Assembly (NCBI GenBank): GCA_947629725.1
Contig: CANREU010000114.1
Location: 1-5,234 of the forward strand
From: an uncultured Clostridia bacterium
Lineage (GTDB): Bacteria; Bacillota; Clostridia; Christensenellales; Borkfalkiaceae
Length of the DNA stretch: 5,234 nt
Direction of reading: 5' to 3'
Shown here piece after piece: positions 1 through 5,202 of the stretch; within the stretch, counting starts at the first letter, position 1; each line of letters opens with the position of its first letter. A model generated the notes under the pieces. It saw only the letters and a program-made list of their open reading frames with translations. It was not told where the DNA came from and did not search any database. The position numbers were made by a program, and so were the translations under genes.

Positions 1-2
1 CC

Positions 3-668
3 TTTTTCGTCGGCTCGCCCGAAGGAAAGATCGGCATCTCGCAATACGCGATGCACGCGCGGGAGTGGATCGTCTCCCTCCTCGCCCTCGACCATATCGC
101 GCGTGGCGTAAAGAAAGGGGGCGTGTGGTTCGTGCCCCTCGTCAACCCCGACGGCGCCCTCCGCGTGCAGCGCGGGGACGGGCTTTGGAAGGCGAACGCG
201 GAGGGGGTGGACCTCAACGTCAACTTCCCGGCACGGTGGGGGAAGGGCGCGGGCAACCGCACCGAAGCGGGCCCCGAGGGGTACATCGGAAAGTTCCCGC
301 TCTCGGCGCCCGAATCGCGGGCTCTCGCGAATTTTACCCTGCACGTCCACCCCGCCTACACGGTGAGCTGGCACACGAAGGGGGAGGAGATCTATTGGCG
401 GTTCCGCCAGCCCCCCTTGCGCGCAAAGCGGGATAAAAAGTATGCGGAGGTCCTCTCGGAGAGCACGGGCTATCCCCTTGCGGAGACGCCTCTTTCCGCG
501 GGCGGCTACAAGGATTGGTGCGTGGAGACGCTGAAAATTCCCGCCTTCACGGTGGAGGCGGGCAGGGACTCCGCCTCCCACCCCCTCGGGGAAGGGGAGC
601 TCGGAGATATTCTGAAAAAATGCGGCGAAGCCGTCGCCGATCTCGGCGCGGCGTTCGGCGGAGAGTAA
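3..668 (+). CDS. M14 zinc carboxypeptidase, gamma-D-glutamyl-diamino-acid endopeptidase type (5'-truncated by window edge)
   Basis: The frame is open from base 3, so the start lies outside the window; 221 C-terminal residues are visible. Family M14 signatures appear in the right order, counting from base 3: HAREW (zinc ligands H18 and E21), NPDG (48-51), DLNVNFP (70-76), SWHTKGEEIYW (third zinc ligand H124) and FTVEAG (catalytic Glu E185). The HTKGEEIYW form, together with the YIG and GGYKDW stretches, resembles the bacterial endopeptidases that cut the gamma-D-Glu-diaminopimelate bond of peptidoglycan stem peptides, rather than digestive carboxypeptidases. The ATG at 51 is not the real start, because HAREW follows it directly and the N-terminal part of the fold would be missing. 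The usual DLNRNF motif reads DLNVNF, so the Arg that in carboxypeptidase A helps bind the substrate carboxylate is replaced by Val; this may be a subfamily trait. Whether an export signal exists cannot be seen. The stop is one base before tadA, which suggests cotranscription. Confidence 0.88.
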   Translation, partial: FFVGSPEGKIGISQYAMHAREWIVSLLALDHIARGVKKGGVWFVPLVNPDGALRVQRGDGLWKANAEGVDLNVNFPARWGKGAGNRTEAGPEGYIGKFPLSAPESRALANFTLHVHPAYTVSWHTKGEEIYWRFRQPPLRAKRDKKYAEVLSESTGYPLAETPLSAGGYKDWCVETLKIPAFTVEAGRDSASHPLGEGELGDILKKCGEAVADLGAAFGGE

Positions 669-669
669 A

Positions 670-1161
670 ATGGAAGAAAAATTCATGCGCGAGGCGATCC
701 GCCTTGCCGAAAAAGCGAAGGCGGCGGGGGAGGTACCCGTCGGCGCGGTGGTCGTCTCGGAGGGGAAGATCGTCGGGCGGGGGTATAACCTCCGCACCAA
801 GCTCCAGCTCGCCTCGGCGCACGCCGAGATGCGCGCGATCGACGCCGCCTGCCGCAAACTGAAGTCATGGCGGTTGGAGCACGCGGAGCTCTACGTCACC
901 CTCGAGCCCTGCCCCATGTGCATGGGGGCGGCGCTCAACGCCCGCATCGAAACGGTCTGCTTCGGCGCCTACGAGCAGAAGGGGCGGAGCCTCACGGCGG
1001 AGCTCGCGGGGGCGAACCTCCTCAACCACAGGATCGGGGTCGTCGGCGGGGTGCTTGAGACGGAGTGCTCGGCGCAGCTCACCTCCTTTTTCTCCGAAAT
1101 GCGCGCGCGGGAGCGAAAAAAGAGGGAAGAGGACGAAAAATCGGCAAAAAAAGATGATTAA
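670..1161 (+). CDS. tadA: tRNA-specific adenosine deaminase TadA
   Basis: This is a 163-residue cytidine-deaminase-fold enzyme expected to convert A34 to inosine in the anticodon wobble position of tRNA-Arg(ACG) in the cytoplasm. The zinc site is complete: HAEM (H51, catalytic E53) and PCPMC (C81, C84), followed by MGAALNARI as in TadA. The N-terminal EVPVGAVVV and N40, and the C-terminal LLNH (117-120), GGVLETEC and FF (140-141), also match the family. The length is usual. The tail from about residue 145 is mostly Arg, Lys, Glu and Asp and is probably a flexible RNA-contacting end. The residues just before HAE read QLASA instead of the common DPTA, a modest deviation. The GGAG ribosome site (660-663) sits in the last codons of the preceding peptidase gene and the gap is one base, so translational coupling is likely. 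Another nucleoside deaminase is possible but less likely. Confidence 0.9.
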   Translation: MEEKFMREAIRLAEKAKAAGEVPVGAVVVSEGKIVGRGYNLRTKLQLASAHAEMRAIDAACRKLKSWRLEHAELYVTLEPCPMCMGAALNARIETVCFGAYEQKGRSLTAELAGANLLNHRIGVVGGVLETECSAQLTSFFSEMRARERKKREEDEKSAKKDD

Positions 1162-1187
1162 GGGTTATACAAAAACTTGCCTAACCC
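1162..1187. promoter_or_regulatory. Imperfect palindrome over the -35 box (candidate operator)
   Basis: The outer arms GGGTTA (1162-1167) and TAACCC (1182-1187) are perfect inverted repeats. Inside them, CAA (1170-1172) pairs with TTG (1177-1179) around AAAC. Only the two positions at 1168-1169 against 1180-1181 fail, so 9 of 11 positions per arm match. The right arm contains the whole -35 hexamer TTGCCT. No T-run follows, so this does not look like an intrinsic terminator for tadA. A repressor operator is the natural reading, but no regulator is known for it. Confidence 0.45.
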
Positions 1188-1205
1188 ATGAAAGTATGAT
1201 ATAAT
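1177..1205 (+). promoter_or_regulatory. Vegetative (sigma-A/70-type) promoter with extended -10
   Basis: The -35 box TTGCCT (1177-1182) and a consensus -10 box TATAAT (1200-1205) are separated by exactly 17 bp. TG at 1197-1198 followed by one base makes an extended -10 (TGATATAAT). Transcription should start near 1212, giving a leader of about 37 nt before the ATG at 1249. It shows that the metallo-hydrolase gene is a separate transcription unit from tadA. The AT-rich stretch stands out from the GC-rich surroundings. Confidence 0.85.
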
Positions 1206-1237
1206 TCTCCCTGTACGCGCCCGTTCCGGCGGACGCC

Positions 1238-1243
1238 GAGGAG
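1238..1243 (+). promoter_or_regulatory. Ribosome binding site of the metallo-hydrolase gene
   Basis: GAGGAG lies five bases before the ATG at 1249 and supports that start. A small stem (CGGC 1227-1230 with GCCG 1235-1238) ends at the first base of the site. Confidence 0.7.
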
Positions 1244-1248
1244 AGTGA

Positions 1249-2025
1249 ATGAGAATCAAATGGTACGGCACTGCGTCCCTTCTCTTGGAGAGCGGGGACA
1301 CGCGCCTTTTGATAGATCCCTATCTGCGGAAATACAACAAGAAGGCGGCGCCCTTCCCCGTTGAGGAGGCGAAGACGGCGGACGCCATCTTCATCACCCA
1401 TCCCCATCTCGACCACTTCGGCGACATCGACGCATTCACGAAGGACGGCGTGCGCAAGGTGTACGTCTCCCGCAACGGCATCGAGCGGGCGGGAAAGTAC
1501 GGCTTCGATACCGACTGCATGCTCCCCATCGAGGCGAATGAGGAATACACGGTGGGGGCGTTCAAGATCCGCACCTACCGCAGCAGGCACTGCGTGTTCG
1601 ACGTGGGCACCGTGCTCGGCGTGGTATTCTCCCCGCGCACGTGGCTCCGCGCAAAGACGGCGGTCGCCCTCCTCGAGGGGTGCCGCAAATTCAAGCTCGC
1701 GGGGGACACCCTCGCCTTCGAGATCTCCGACGGGGAGAAGCGGGTGTTCGTGCTCGGCTCCGCGGGCATGGAGGAGAACACCGAATATCCGCAGGGGGCC
1801 GACCTTCTCGTCTTTCCCTATCAGGGGCGGCAGCGGATGCACCGCTACATGCTCCCCTTCCTCGAGACGTTCGCCCCCAAAGCCGTGTTTGCCGACCATT
1901 TCGACGACGCGTTCCCGCCCTTCACCCACAAAATTTCGATGGACAAGTTCGAGGCGGCGGCAAAAGAAAAACTCCCCGGGATACGGGCAGTCGTCCCCGA
2001 GGAGAATGAGTGGTACGAGGTTTAG
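1249..2025 (+). CDS. Metallo-beta-lactamase-fold metal-dependent hydrolase
   Basis: This is a 258-residue protein without signal peptide or membrane segment, so probably cytoplasmic. The N-terminus (KWYGTASLLLESGD, LLIDPYL at 20-26) is the opening beta-strand pair of the UlaG/Lactamase_B_2-like branch of the superfamily. The metal motif HPHLDH (51-56) gives H51, H53, D55 and H56. H114 in RSRHCVFD is a likely third ligand of the first site, and H217 in ADHFDD fits the final His. The expected metal-bridging Asp (usually in a GDT-like turn after a beta strand) is not evident: the corresponding stretch reads FVLGSAGM (167-174), with Ser or Ala in its place. The substrate cannot be inferred; family members cut phosphoesters, lactones and other esters. 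The gene has its own promoter and a good GAGGAG site. Its TAG stop overlaps the stop of the converging minus-strand gene by four bases, with no terminator between them. Confidence 0.85.
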   Translation: MRIKWYGTASLLLESGDTRLLIDPYLRKYNKKAAPFPVEEAKTADAIFITHPHLDHFGDIDAFTKDGVRKVYVSRNGIERAGKYGFDTDCMLPIEANEEYTVGAFKIRTYRSRHCVFDVGTVLGVVFSPRTWLRAKTAVALLEGCRKFKLAGDTLAFEISDGEKRVFVLGSAGMEENTEYPQGADLLVFPYQGRQRMHRYMLPFLETFAPKAVFADHFDDAFPPFTHKISMDKFEAAAKEKLPGIRAVVPEENEWYEV

Positions 2026-2498
2026 AGCTCTCGGAAGAGAACGGAGGTCTCCCGTTCGGTGCAGAGACAGAGGCAGCAGCCCGCGAGCTCGAAATGTTGC
2101 AGAAAGACCCCGAGTGGCGCGCCGTGCATCAGCAGCGCGCCCTTTTGATAGCATAGAGAGGGGAGAAGACGGGCGATCGTCTCTCCGCGGTATTTGATAT
2201 AGGCCTCCTTCGCCGTCCACAGGCGGAAGAAGTCCTCCTCCCGCTCTTCGGGGGAGAGGCGGCGCTTTACGGCGGCAAGGGGACGGGCTCTCCTTCTCTC
2301 CGCGTCCAGCCCGGCTTCGCAGTCTCCCACGGCGGCGGCGGAGAACCCCTCGGTGTCGGTGAAACTGAAAAAGGGGCCGCCGGGCAGATAGGGTTTTCCG
2401 CTTTGGGTACGGAGCATGTTTCTTTCGTCCGCCCCGCAGAGGGAGAGGACGCGGGCGAGGAAGCCGCGATCCGCAGAGGTCGTGTAAAATAAAGTCAT
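2022..2498 (-). CDS. Sfp-type 4'-phosphopantetheinyl transferase (small form)
   Basis: This 158-residue enzyme is expected to move the phosphopantetheine arm of CoA onto a serine of an acyl, aryl or peptidyl carrier protein. The magnesium/CoA signatures are clear: GLDAE (63-67; D65 and E67 match Sfp D107 and E109) and FFRLWTAKEAYIK (90-102; W94, K97, E98, K102). GKPYLPGGPFFSF (34-46) matches the conserved segment before the first signature, but the usual SH that contacts CoA is TD (T47-D48). The start is the ATG at 2498. It has no Shine-Dalgarno sequence, and no ATG, GTG or TTG lies just upstream in frame. It is short compared with Sfp (about 220 residues) but fits the compact bacterial group. 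The C-terminus contains a CCLCLC cluster (141-146). No carrier protein or synthase gene is nearby, so the target is unknown. It is divergent from the 2533 gene and convergent with the metallo-hydrolase gene. Confidence 0.82.
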   Translation of the reverse strand: MTLFYTTSADRGFLARVLSLCGADERNMLRTQSGKPYLPGGPFFSFTDTEGFSAAAVGDCEAGLDAERRRARPLAAVKRRLSPEEREEDFFRLWTAKEAYIKYRGETIARLLPSLCYQKGALLMHGAPLGVFLQHFELAGCCLCLCTERETSVLFREL

Positions 2499-2504
2499 GC
2501 TTTG

Positions 2505-2533
2505 ATTATAGCAGAAGACGGAGGAAAAGTAAA
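2505..2533 (-). promoter_or_regulatory. Minus-strand promoter of the phosphopantetheinyl transferase gene (leaderless type)
   Basis: Read on the minus strand, TTTACT (2533-2528) is a 4/6 match to the -35 consensus. A 17-bp spacer separates it from TATAAT (2510-2505), which is preceded by TG plus one base (extended -10). Only six bases, CAAAGC, lie between TATAAT and the ATG at 2498, so the predicted transcription start falls on or next to the start codon. The -35 box overlaps the first base of the divergent gene at 2533, so the two units share this 34-bp gap. Confidence 0.65.
2520..2524 (+). promoter_or_regulatory. Ribosome binding site of the C_GCAxxG_C_C gene
   Basis: GGAGG, continuing into AAAAG, sits eight bases before the ATG at 2533 and supports that start. 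The site lies within the spacer of the minus-strand promoter. No convincing plus-strand promoter is visible. TAAAAT at 2485-2490 (5/6 to the -10 consensus) is the best candidate, but it has no -35 box. Confidence 0.65.
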
Positions 2534-2973
2534 TGGGGGCGGCGGAGCTCGCGGAAAAAAATTTCAGAGAGGGGTATAACTGCGCGCAGGCGGTCGTTTT
2601 CGCCTTTGCCGAAAGGAGCGGGGCAGACGTCCGGACGGCGCTCGCGATGACCTTGCCGATGGGCGGGGGGATCGGGCGTCTCCGCGAGACGTGCGGCGCC
2701 GTCTCGGGCGGCGCGATGGCGCTCGGGCTGCTCTTCCCCGAACTCGGCAAGAGCGGGATGTATGCGCTCGTGCAGGAGTTCGCCAAGAGATTCCGCGCCC
2801 AAACGGGCAGCCTCAACTGCGGGGAGCTCCTCTCGGGGGCGGGCATCAGGGCGGAGCGCTCCCCGGACGCGGAGGCGCGCACGGCGGAGTATTACCGCAA
2901 GCGGCCCTGTTCCGGGCTCGTGCGGCTCGCCGCGTCCATCGTGGAGGAGATCGCGGGGGAGAACGGGAAGTAA
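2533..2973 (+). CDS. C_GCAxxG_C_C family putative redox protein
   Basis: This 146-residue soluble protein matches the family of about 140 residues named for four invariant cysteines. The pattern is complete: C17 in FREGYNCAQAV, C54 in ETCGAVSGG (the CGAxxG box), C96 in GSLNCGELL and C126 in KRPCSGLV. The Gly-rich LPMGGGIGRLRE (41-52) before the second cysteine is also typical. Family members are presumed redox-active or cofactor-binding and often lie beside transporter or reductase genes; no reaction is established. It has no signal peptide or membrane helix, so it is probably cytoplasmic. It is the first gene of a likely operon with the lipoprotein, bile salt hydrolase and SDR genes that follow. 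Its start lies 34 bp from the divergent transferase start. Confidence 0.88.
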   Translation: MGAAELAEKNFREGYNCAQAVVFAFAERSGADVRTALAMTLPMGGGIGRLRETCGAVSGGAMALGLLFPELGKSGMYALVQEFAKRFRAQTGSLNCGELLSGAGIRAERSPDAEARTAEYYRKRPCSGLVRLAASIVEEIAGENGK

Positions 2974-3009
2974 GGTATCGTTTTCCGCAAAGACGCAAAA
3001 ACTGCGTAC

Positions 3010-3411
3010 ATGCGAAAACTTGCTCTCGGCGCAGCCCTTGCCTGCGCGCTTCTTCTCGCGGGGTGCGACGTCGCCTCGATGAGCTCTCTCTCCGAACTCA
3101 CGGAGCCCTATGCGGGGACTTACGAATGCACGGCGCTCACCCTCGGCGGGGAGGACCTTCTCCCGCGCTTTGAAAAGATCGGGCTCGAACTGAAGGGCGG
3201 GGAGTTCGTCCTCACCTGCCGCCCTCTTTCGGGTGAGGAGGGGAAGCTCCGCGGCGCCTATTCCGTCTCCCCCGAGGGGGACGGGGCGACCTTCCGCGTA
3301 ACGCTTGCGGGGCGGGAATATGTCCGCGCCTTCCGCAGGGAGGCGGGCGCGATCTATGTAGACGAGAACGTCGGCGGGCGGCTCTTGCACGCCGAATTCA
3401 GGATGCCTTAA
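3010..3411 (+). CDS. Small putative lipoprotein, function unknown
   Basis: This 133-residue protein begins with a classical lipoprotein signal: basic MRK, a hydrophobic stretch (LALGAALACALLLAG) and the lipobox LAGC with C19 as the lipidated residue. It should be anchored on the outer face of the membrane. After a short Ser-rich linker, the mature part starts YAGTYECTALTLGGEDLL. It then alternates short hydrophobic strands with turns, ending in LLHAEFRMP, which suggests a small beta-barrel or lipocalin-like fold; this is impression, not a motif match. C40 and C70 could form a disulfide. The ATG is the first possible start after the preceding gene's stop, in the same frame, and the signal peptide supports it. 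There is no recognisable Shine-Dalgarno sequence in the 36-base gap. The next gene follows after 11 bases. I do not recognise a named family. Confidence 0.75.
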   Translation: MRKLALGAALACALLLAGCDVASMSSLSELTEPYAGTYECTALTLGGEDLLPRFEKIGLELKGGEFVLTCRPLSGEEGKLRGAYSVSPEGDGATFRVTLAGREYVRAFRREAGAIYVDENVGGRLLHAEFRMP

Positions 3412-3412
3412 C

Positions 3413-3418
3413 GGAGGA
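3413..3418 (+). promoter_or_regulatory. Ribosome binding site of the bile salt hydrolase gene
   Basis: GGAGGA, four bases before the ATG at 3423, fixes the start so that processing exposes Cys2 as the N-terminal nucleophile. It directly follows the TAA of the lipoprotein gene, consistent with operon organisation. Confidence 0.75.
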
Positions 3419-3422
3419 ACCT

Positions 3423-4397
3423 ATGTGTACGGCAATTTCTTTTTCGGCGGGCGACCGCTACTTCGGGCGCACGCTCGACTATGAGTGCACCTACGGGGAA
3501 CGGGCGGTGTTCGTCCCCCGCAATTTCCCGCTCTCTTTCCGCGCGGCGGGGGCGCTCAAGCGTCACCTTGCGATCTACGGCACGGCGCACCTTGCGGGCA
3601 ACTACCCCCTCTTCTACGAGGCGGCAAACGAGAAGGGGCTCGCCCTCGCGGGGCTCAATTTCCCCGCTTACGCCCGCTACCTGCCCCCCCAAGAGGGGAA
3701 GATCGATCTCGCGCCCTATGAGTTCACCCTGCACCTTCTAGGCACTTGCGAGACCCTCGAGGAGGCGCGTTCCCTCCTCGGAAAGGTGAACTTCGCCGCG
3801 ATCCCCTTCGGCGAAAACTACCCGCTCTCCCCCCTCCATTATCTCCTTTCGGACGGGAAAGAGTCCCTCGTCATCGAGCCGCGGGAGGACGGGCTGCACA
3901 TCTTTGAAAACCCGACGGGCGCCCTCACCAACAGCCCGCCCTTCGACTATCATCTCCTCCGCCTTGCCGACCATATGCAGGTCACCTCCCGCCTCGCCGA
4001 AAACAGGTTTTCGGAGCGTCTGCCCATCTCGCCTTACAGCCGCGGCATGGGGGGCATGGGGCTCCCCGGGGACCTCTCTTCCGTCTCCCGCTTCGTGCGC
4101 GCCGTCTTCACAAAGGAGAATGCGCATATCTATGGGACGGAGGCGGAGGACGTGGGGCAGTTCTTCCACATCCTCGGCGCGGTGGAGCAGGTGGACGGCT
4201 GCGCACAGGTGGAGCACGGCTACGAGAAGACGGTGTACACCTCCTGCTACAATTGCGACAAATTGCACTATTTTTACACGACATACGGCAACCGCCGCAT
4301 CACGGAGATCGATTGGAGCGGTGCCGACAGGGAGGGGAGGGAACTTTTGAGCTATCCTCTCCTCGAGAGGGAAGACATTCTCAAACAGAACGGCTGA
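3423..4397 (+). CDS. bsh: Bile salt hydrolase (choloylglycine hydrolase, Ntn-hydrolase)
   Basis: This 324-residue enzyme hydrolyses the amide bond between a bile acid and glycine or taurine, in the cytoplasm (no signal peptide). The length equals that of known Gram-positive enzymes. Each expected active-site residue is present: C2 (nucleophile after Met removal), R16 and D19 in YFGRTLDYE, N79 in GLNFP, N170 in LTNSPPFDY, and R223 in SSVSRFVRA. Asn at the N79 position separates bile salt hydrolases from related penicillin V acylases, which usually have Tyr there. YSRGMGGMGLPGDLSS (205-220) is the conserved loop-to-strand segment and contains SRG at 206-208; I recall an S-R-X pattern being linked to taurine preference, but treat this as weak. 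The oxyanion and substrate-loop regions look intact, so the enzyme is probably active. It is the third gene of a likely four-gene operon and is followed after 10 bases by an SDR gene. A penicillin acylase activity is the main alternative. Confidence 0.94.
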   Translation: MCTAISFSAGDRYFGRTLDYECTYGERAVFVPRNFPLSFRAAGALKRHLAIYGTAHLAGNYPLFYEAANEKGLALAGLNFPAYARYLPPQEGKIDLAPYEFTLHLLGTCETLEEARSLLGKVNFAAIPFGENYPLSPLHYLLSDGKESLVIEPREDGLHIFENPTGALTNSPPFDYHLLRLADHMQVTSRLAENRFSERLPISPYSRGMGGMGLPGDLSSVSRFVRAVFTKENAHIYGTEAEDVGQFFHILGAVEQVDGCAQVEHGYEKTVYTSCYNCDKLHYFYTTYGNRRITEIDWSGADREGRELLSYPLLEREDILKQNG

Positions 4398-4407
4398 GGA
4401 GGGGAGT

Positions 4408-5202
4408 ATGTACACGCTCATAACGGGCGCGACGGGCGGCCTCGGGCGCGCCTTCGTGCGGCTCCTCGCCTCCCGCGGGGAAGCGCTCTACCTCACGGGG
4501 CGGAGCGAAGAGAGGCTCGCCGCCCTTGCGGAGGAGGCCCGCTCGCTCGGCGCCGACGTCTCCTATTATCCATGCGACCTTGCGAGCGCGGAGAGCCGCG
4601 CCGCATTCTTTGCGCACGCCGACCTCGGGGGCGCCCGCTTTTCCCGTCTCGTGTACGTCGCGGGGGCGGATACGCAGATGGCGTTCGAGAGGTACGACGA
4701 GGCCCGCCTCGTCTTCCAAACGCGGGTGAACTTTGAGGGAGCGGTCTCCTTTTGCCGCGCATTTCTTGCCCGCACCCCGCTCGACGGCTCCTCCGAGCTC
4801 CTCTGCGTGGGGAGCGTTTCGGGGTGCCGCCCCATGCCCTATTTTGCCCTCTACAGCGCCACGAAGAAGGCGCTCGAGCAGTTCCTCGCGGGGCTCCGCC
4901 ACGAGCTGAAGGGCAGGGCGAAGGTCACCTGCGTCCTCCCCGGGGGGATGCCCACACGGCCCGACATCGAGGAGAACATCCGCACCCACGGGCTCTTCGG
5001 GCGCCTCTCCGCCATGTCTCCCGATAAAGTCGCCGCGATCGCTCTCAAGGCGGTGAAAAAGAACAGGCGGCGGGTGATCCCGGGCTTTTGGAACAGAACG
5101 ATACAATTTGTATCCGCGCTCGCGCCCGCGCCCGTCCGCATGCGCATCATCGCGCGCATGTGGGGGAGAACGGAGAAGGACCACTTCGCCCCGCCCGAAT
5201 GA
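4408..5202 (+). CDS. Short-chain dehydrogenase/reductase (SDR), NAD(P)-dependent
   Basis: This 264-residue classical SDR has a Rossmann fold. The cofactor motif TGATGGLG (6-13) starts almost at the N-terminus. R32 in LTGRSEERL hints at NADP(H) preference, and D57 in CDL contacts adenine. The usual NNAG is VAGAD (84-88), with Val replacing the second Asn. N108 (VNFEG), S136 (GSVSG), Y149 and K153 (YSATK) form the catalytic tetrad. PGGMPTRPD (178-186) is the loop after strand six. The C-terminus (VIPGFWNRTIQFVSALAP and a basic end) resembles broad DltE-like or ketoreductase-like SDRs, with no committed substrate. GGAGG at 4398-4402 gives a strong start, 10 bases after the bile salt hydrolase stop. 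That position makes a hydroxysteroid dehydrogenase a reasonable hypothesis, but the sequence alone does not show it. A lipid or keto-acyl reductase is equally possible. Confidence 0.9.
   Translation: MYTLITGATGGLGRAFVRLLASRGEALYLTGRSEERLAALAEEARSLGADVSYYPCDLASAESRAAFFAHADLGGARFSRLVYVAGADTQMAFERYDEARLVFQTRVNFEGAVSFCRAFLARTPLDGSSELLCVGSVSGCRPMPYFALYSATKKALEQFLAGLRHELKGRAKVTCVLPGGMPTRPDIEENIRTHGLFGRLSAMSPDKVAAIALKAVKKNRRRVIPGFWNRTIQFVSALAPAPVRMRIIARMWGRTEKDHFAPPE

Noticed and set aside
1227..1238. Hairpin CGGC/GCCG in the metallo-hydrolase leader as a regulatory structure
   Set aside because: Four base pairs with a four-base loop is common by chance in sequence this GC-rich, and it only touches the first base of the ribosome site.
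1162..1248. Small RNA or SRP RNA gene next to tadA, as seen in some Firmicutes
   Set aside because: The gap is only 87 bases, is mostly taken up by a promoter and ribosome site, and lacks the SRP RNA signature segments.
2020..2034. AGAGCTCT palindrome at the convergent gene ends as a bidirectional terminator
   Set aside because: It is only eight bases, has no loop and no T-run on either strand, and lies within both stop regions.
1165..2220. Long minus-strand open frame (351 codons) opposite the metallo-hydrolase gene
   Set aside because: It mirrors a gene with clear family motifs, is low-complexity Arg/Gly/Glu-rich, and runs across the promoter and the transferase gene. Such open frames are expected opposite GC-rich coding sequence.
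2499..2882. Extension of the transferase upstream to an ATG at 2882
   Set aside because: The extra 128 residues are low-complexity, antisense to the C_GCAxxG_C_C gene, and would swallow a good promoter. The family's own N-terminus fits the ATG at 2498.
2506..3390. Long minus-strand open frame (294 codons) opposite the C_GCAxxG_C_C and lipoprotein genes
   Set aside because: It has no recognisable motif and is antisense to two genes with solid signatures; it is a GC-driven shadow.
3738..4421. Minus-strand open frame opposite the bile salt hydrolase gene
   Set aside because: There are no motifs, it is His/Val/Glu-rich, and the plus strand encodes a complete enzyme.
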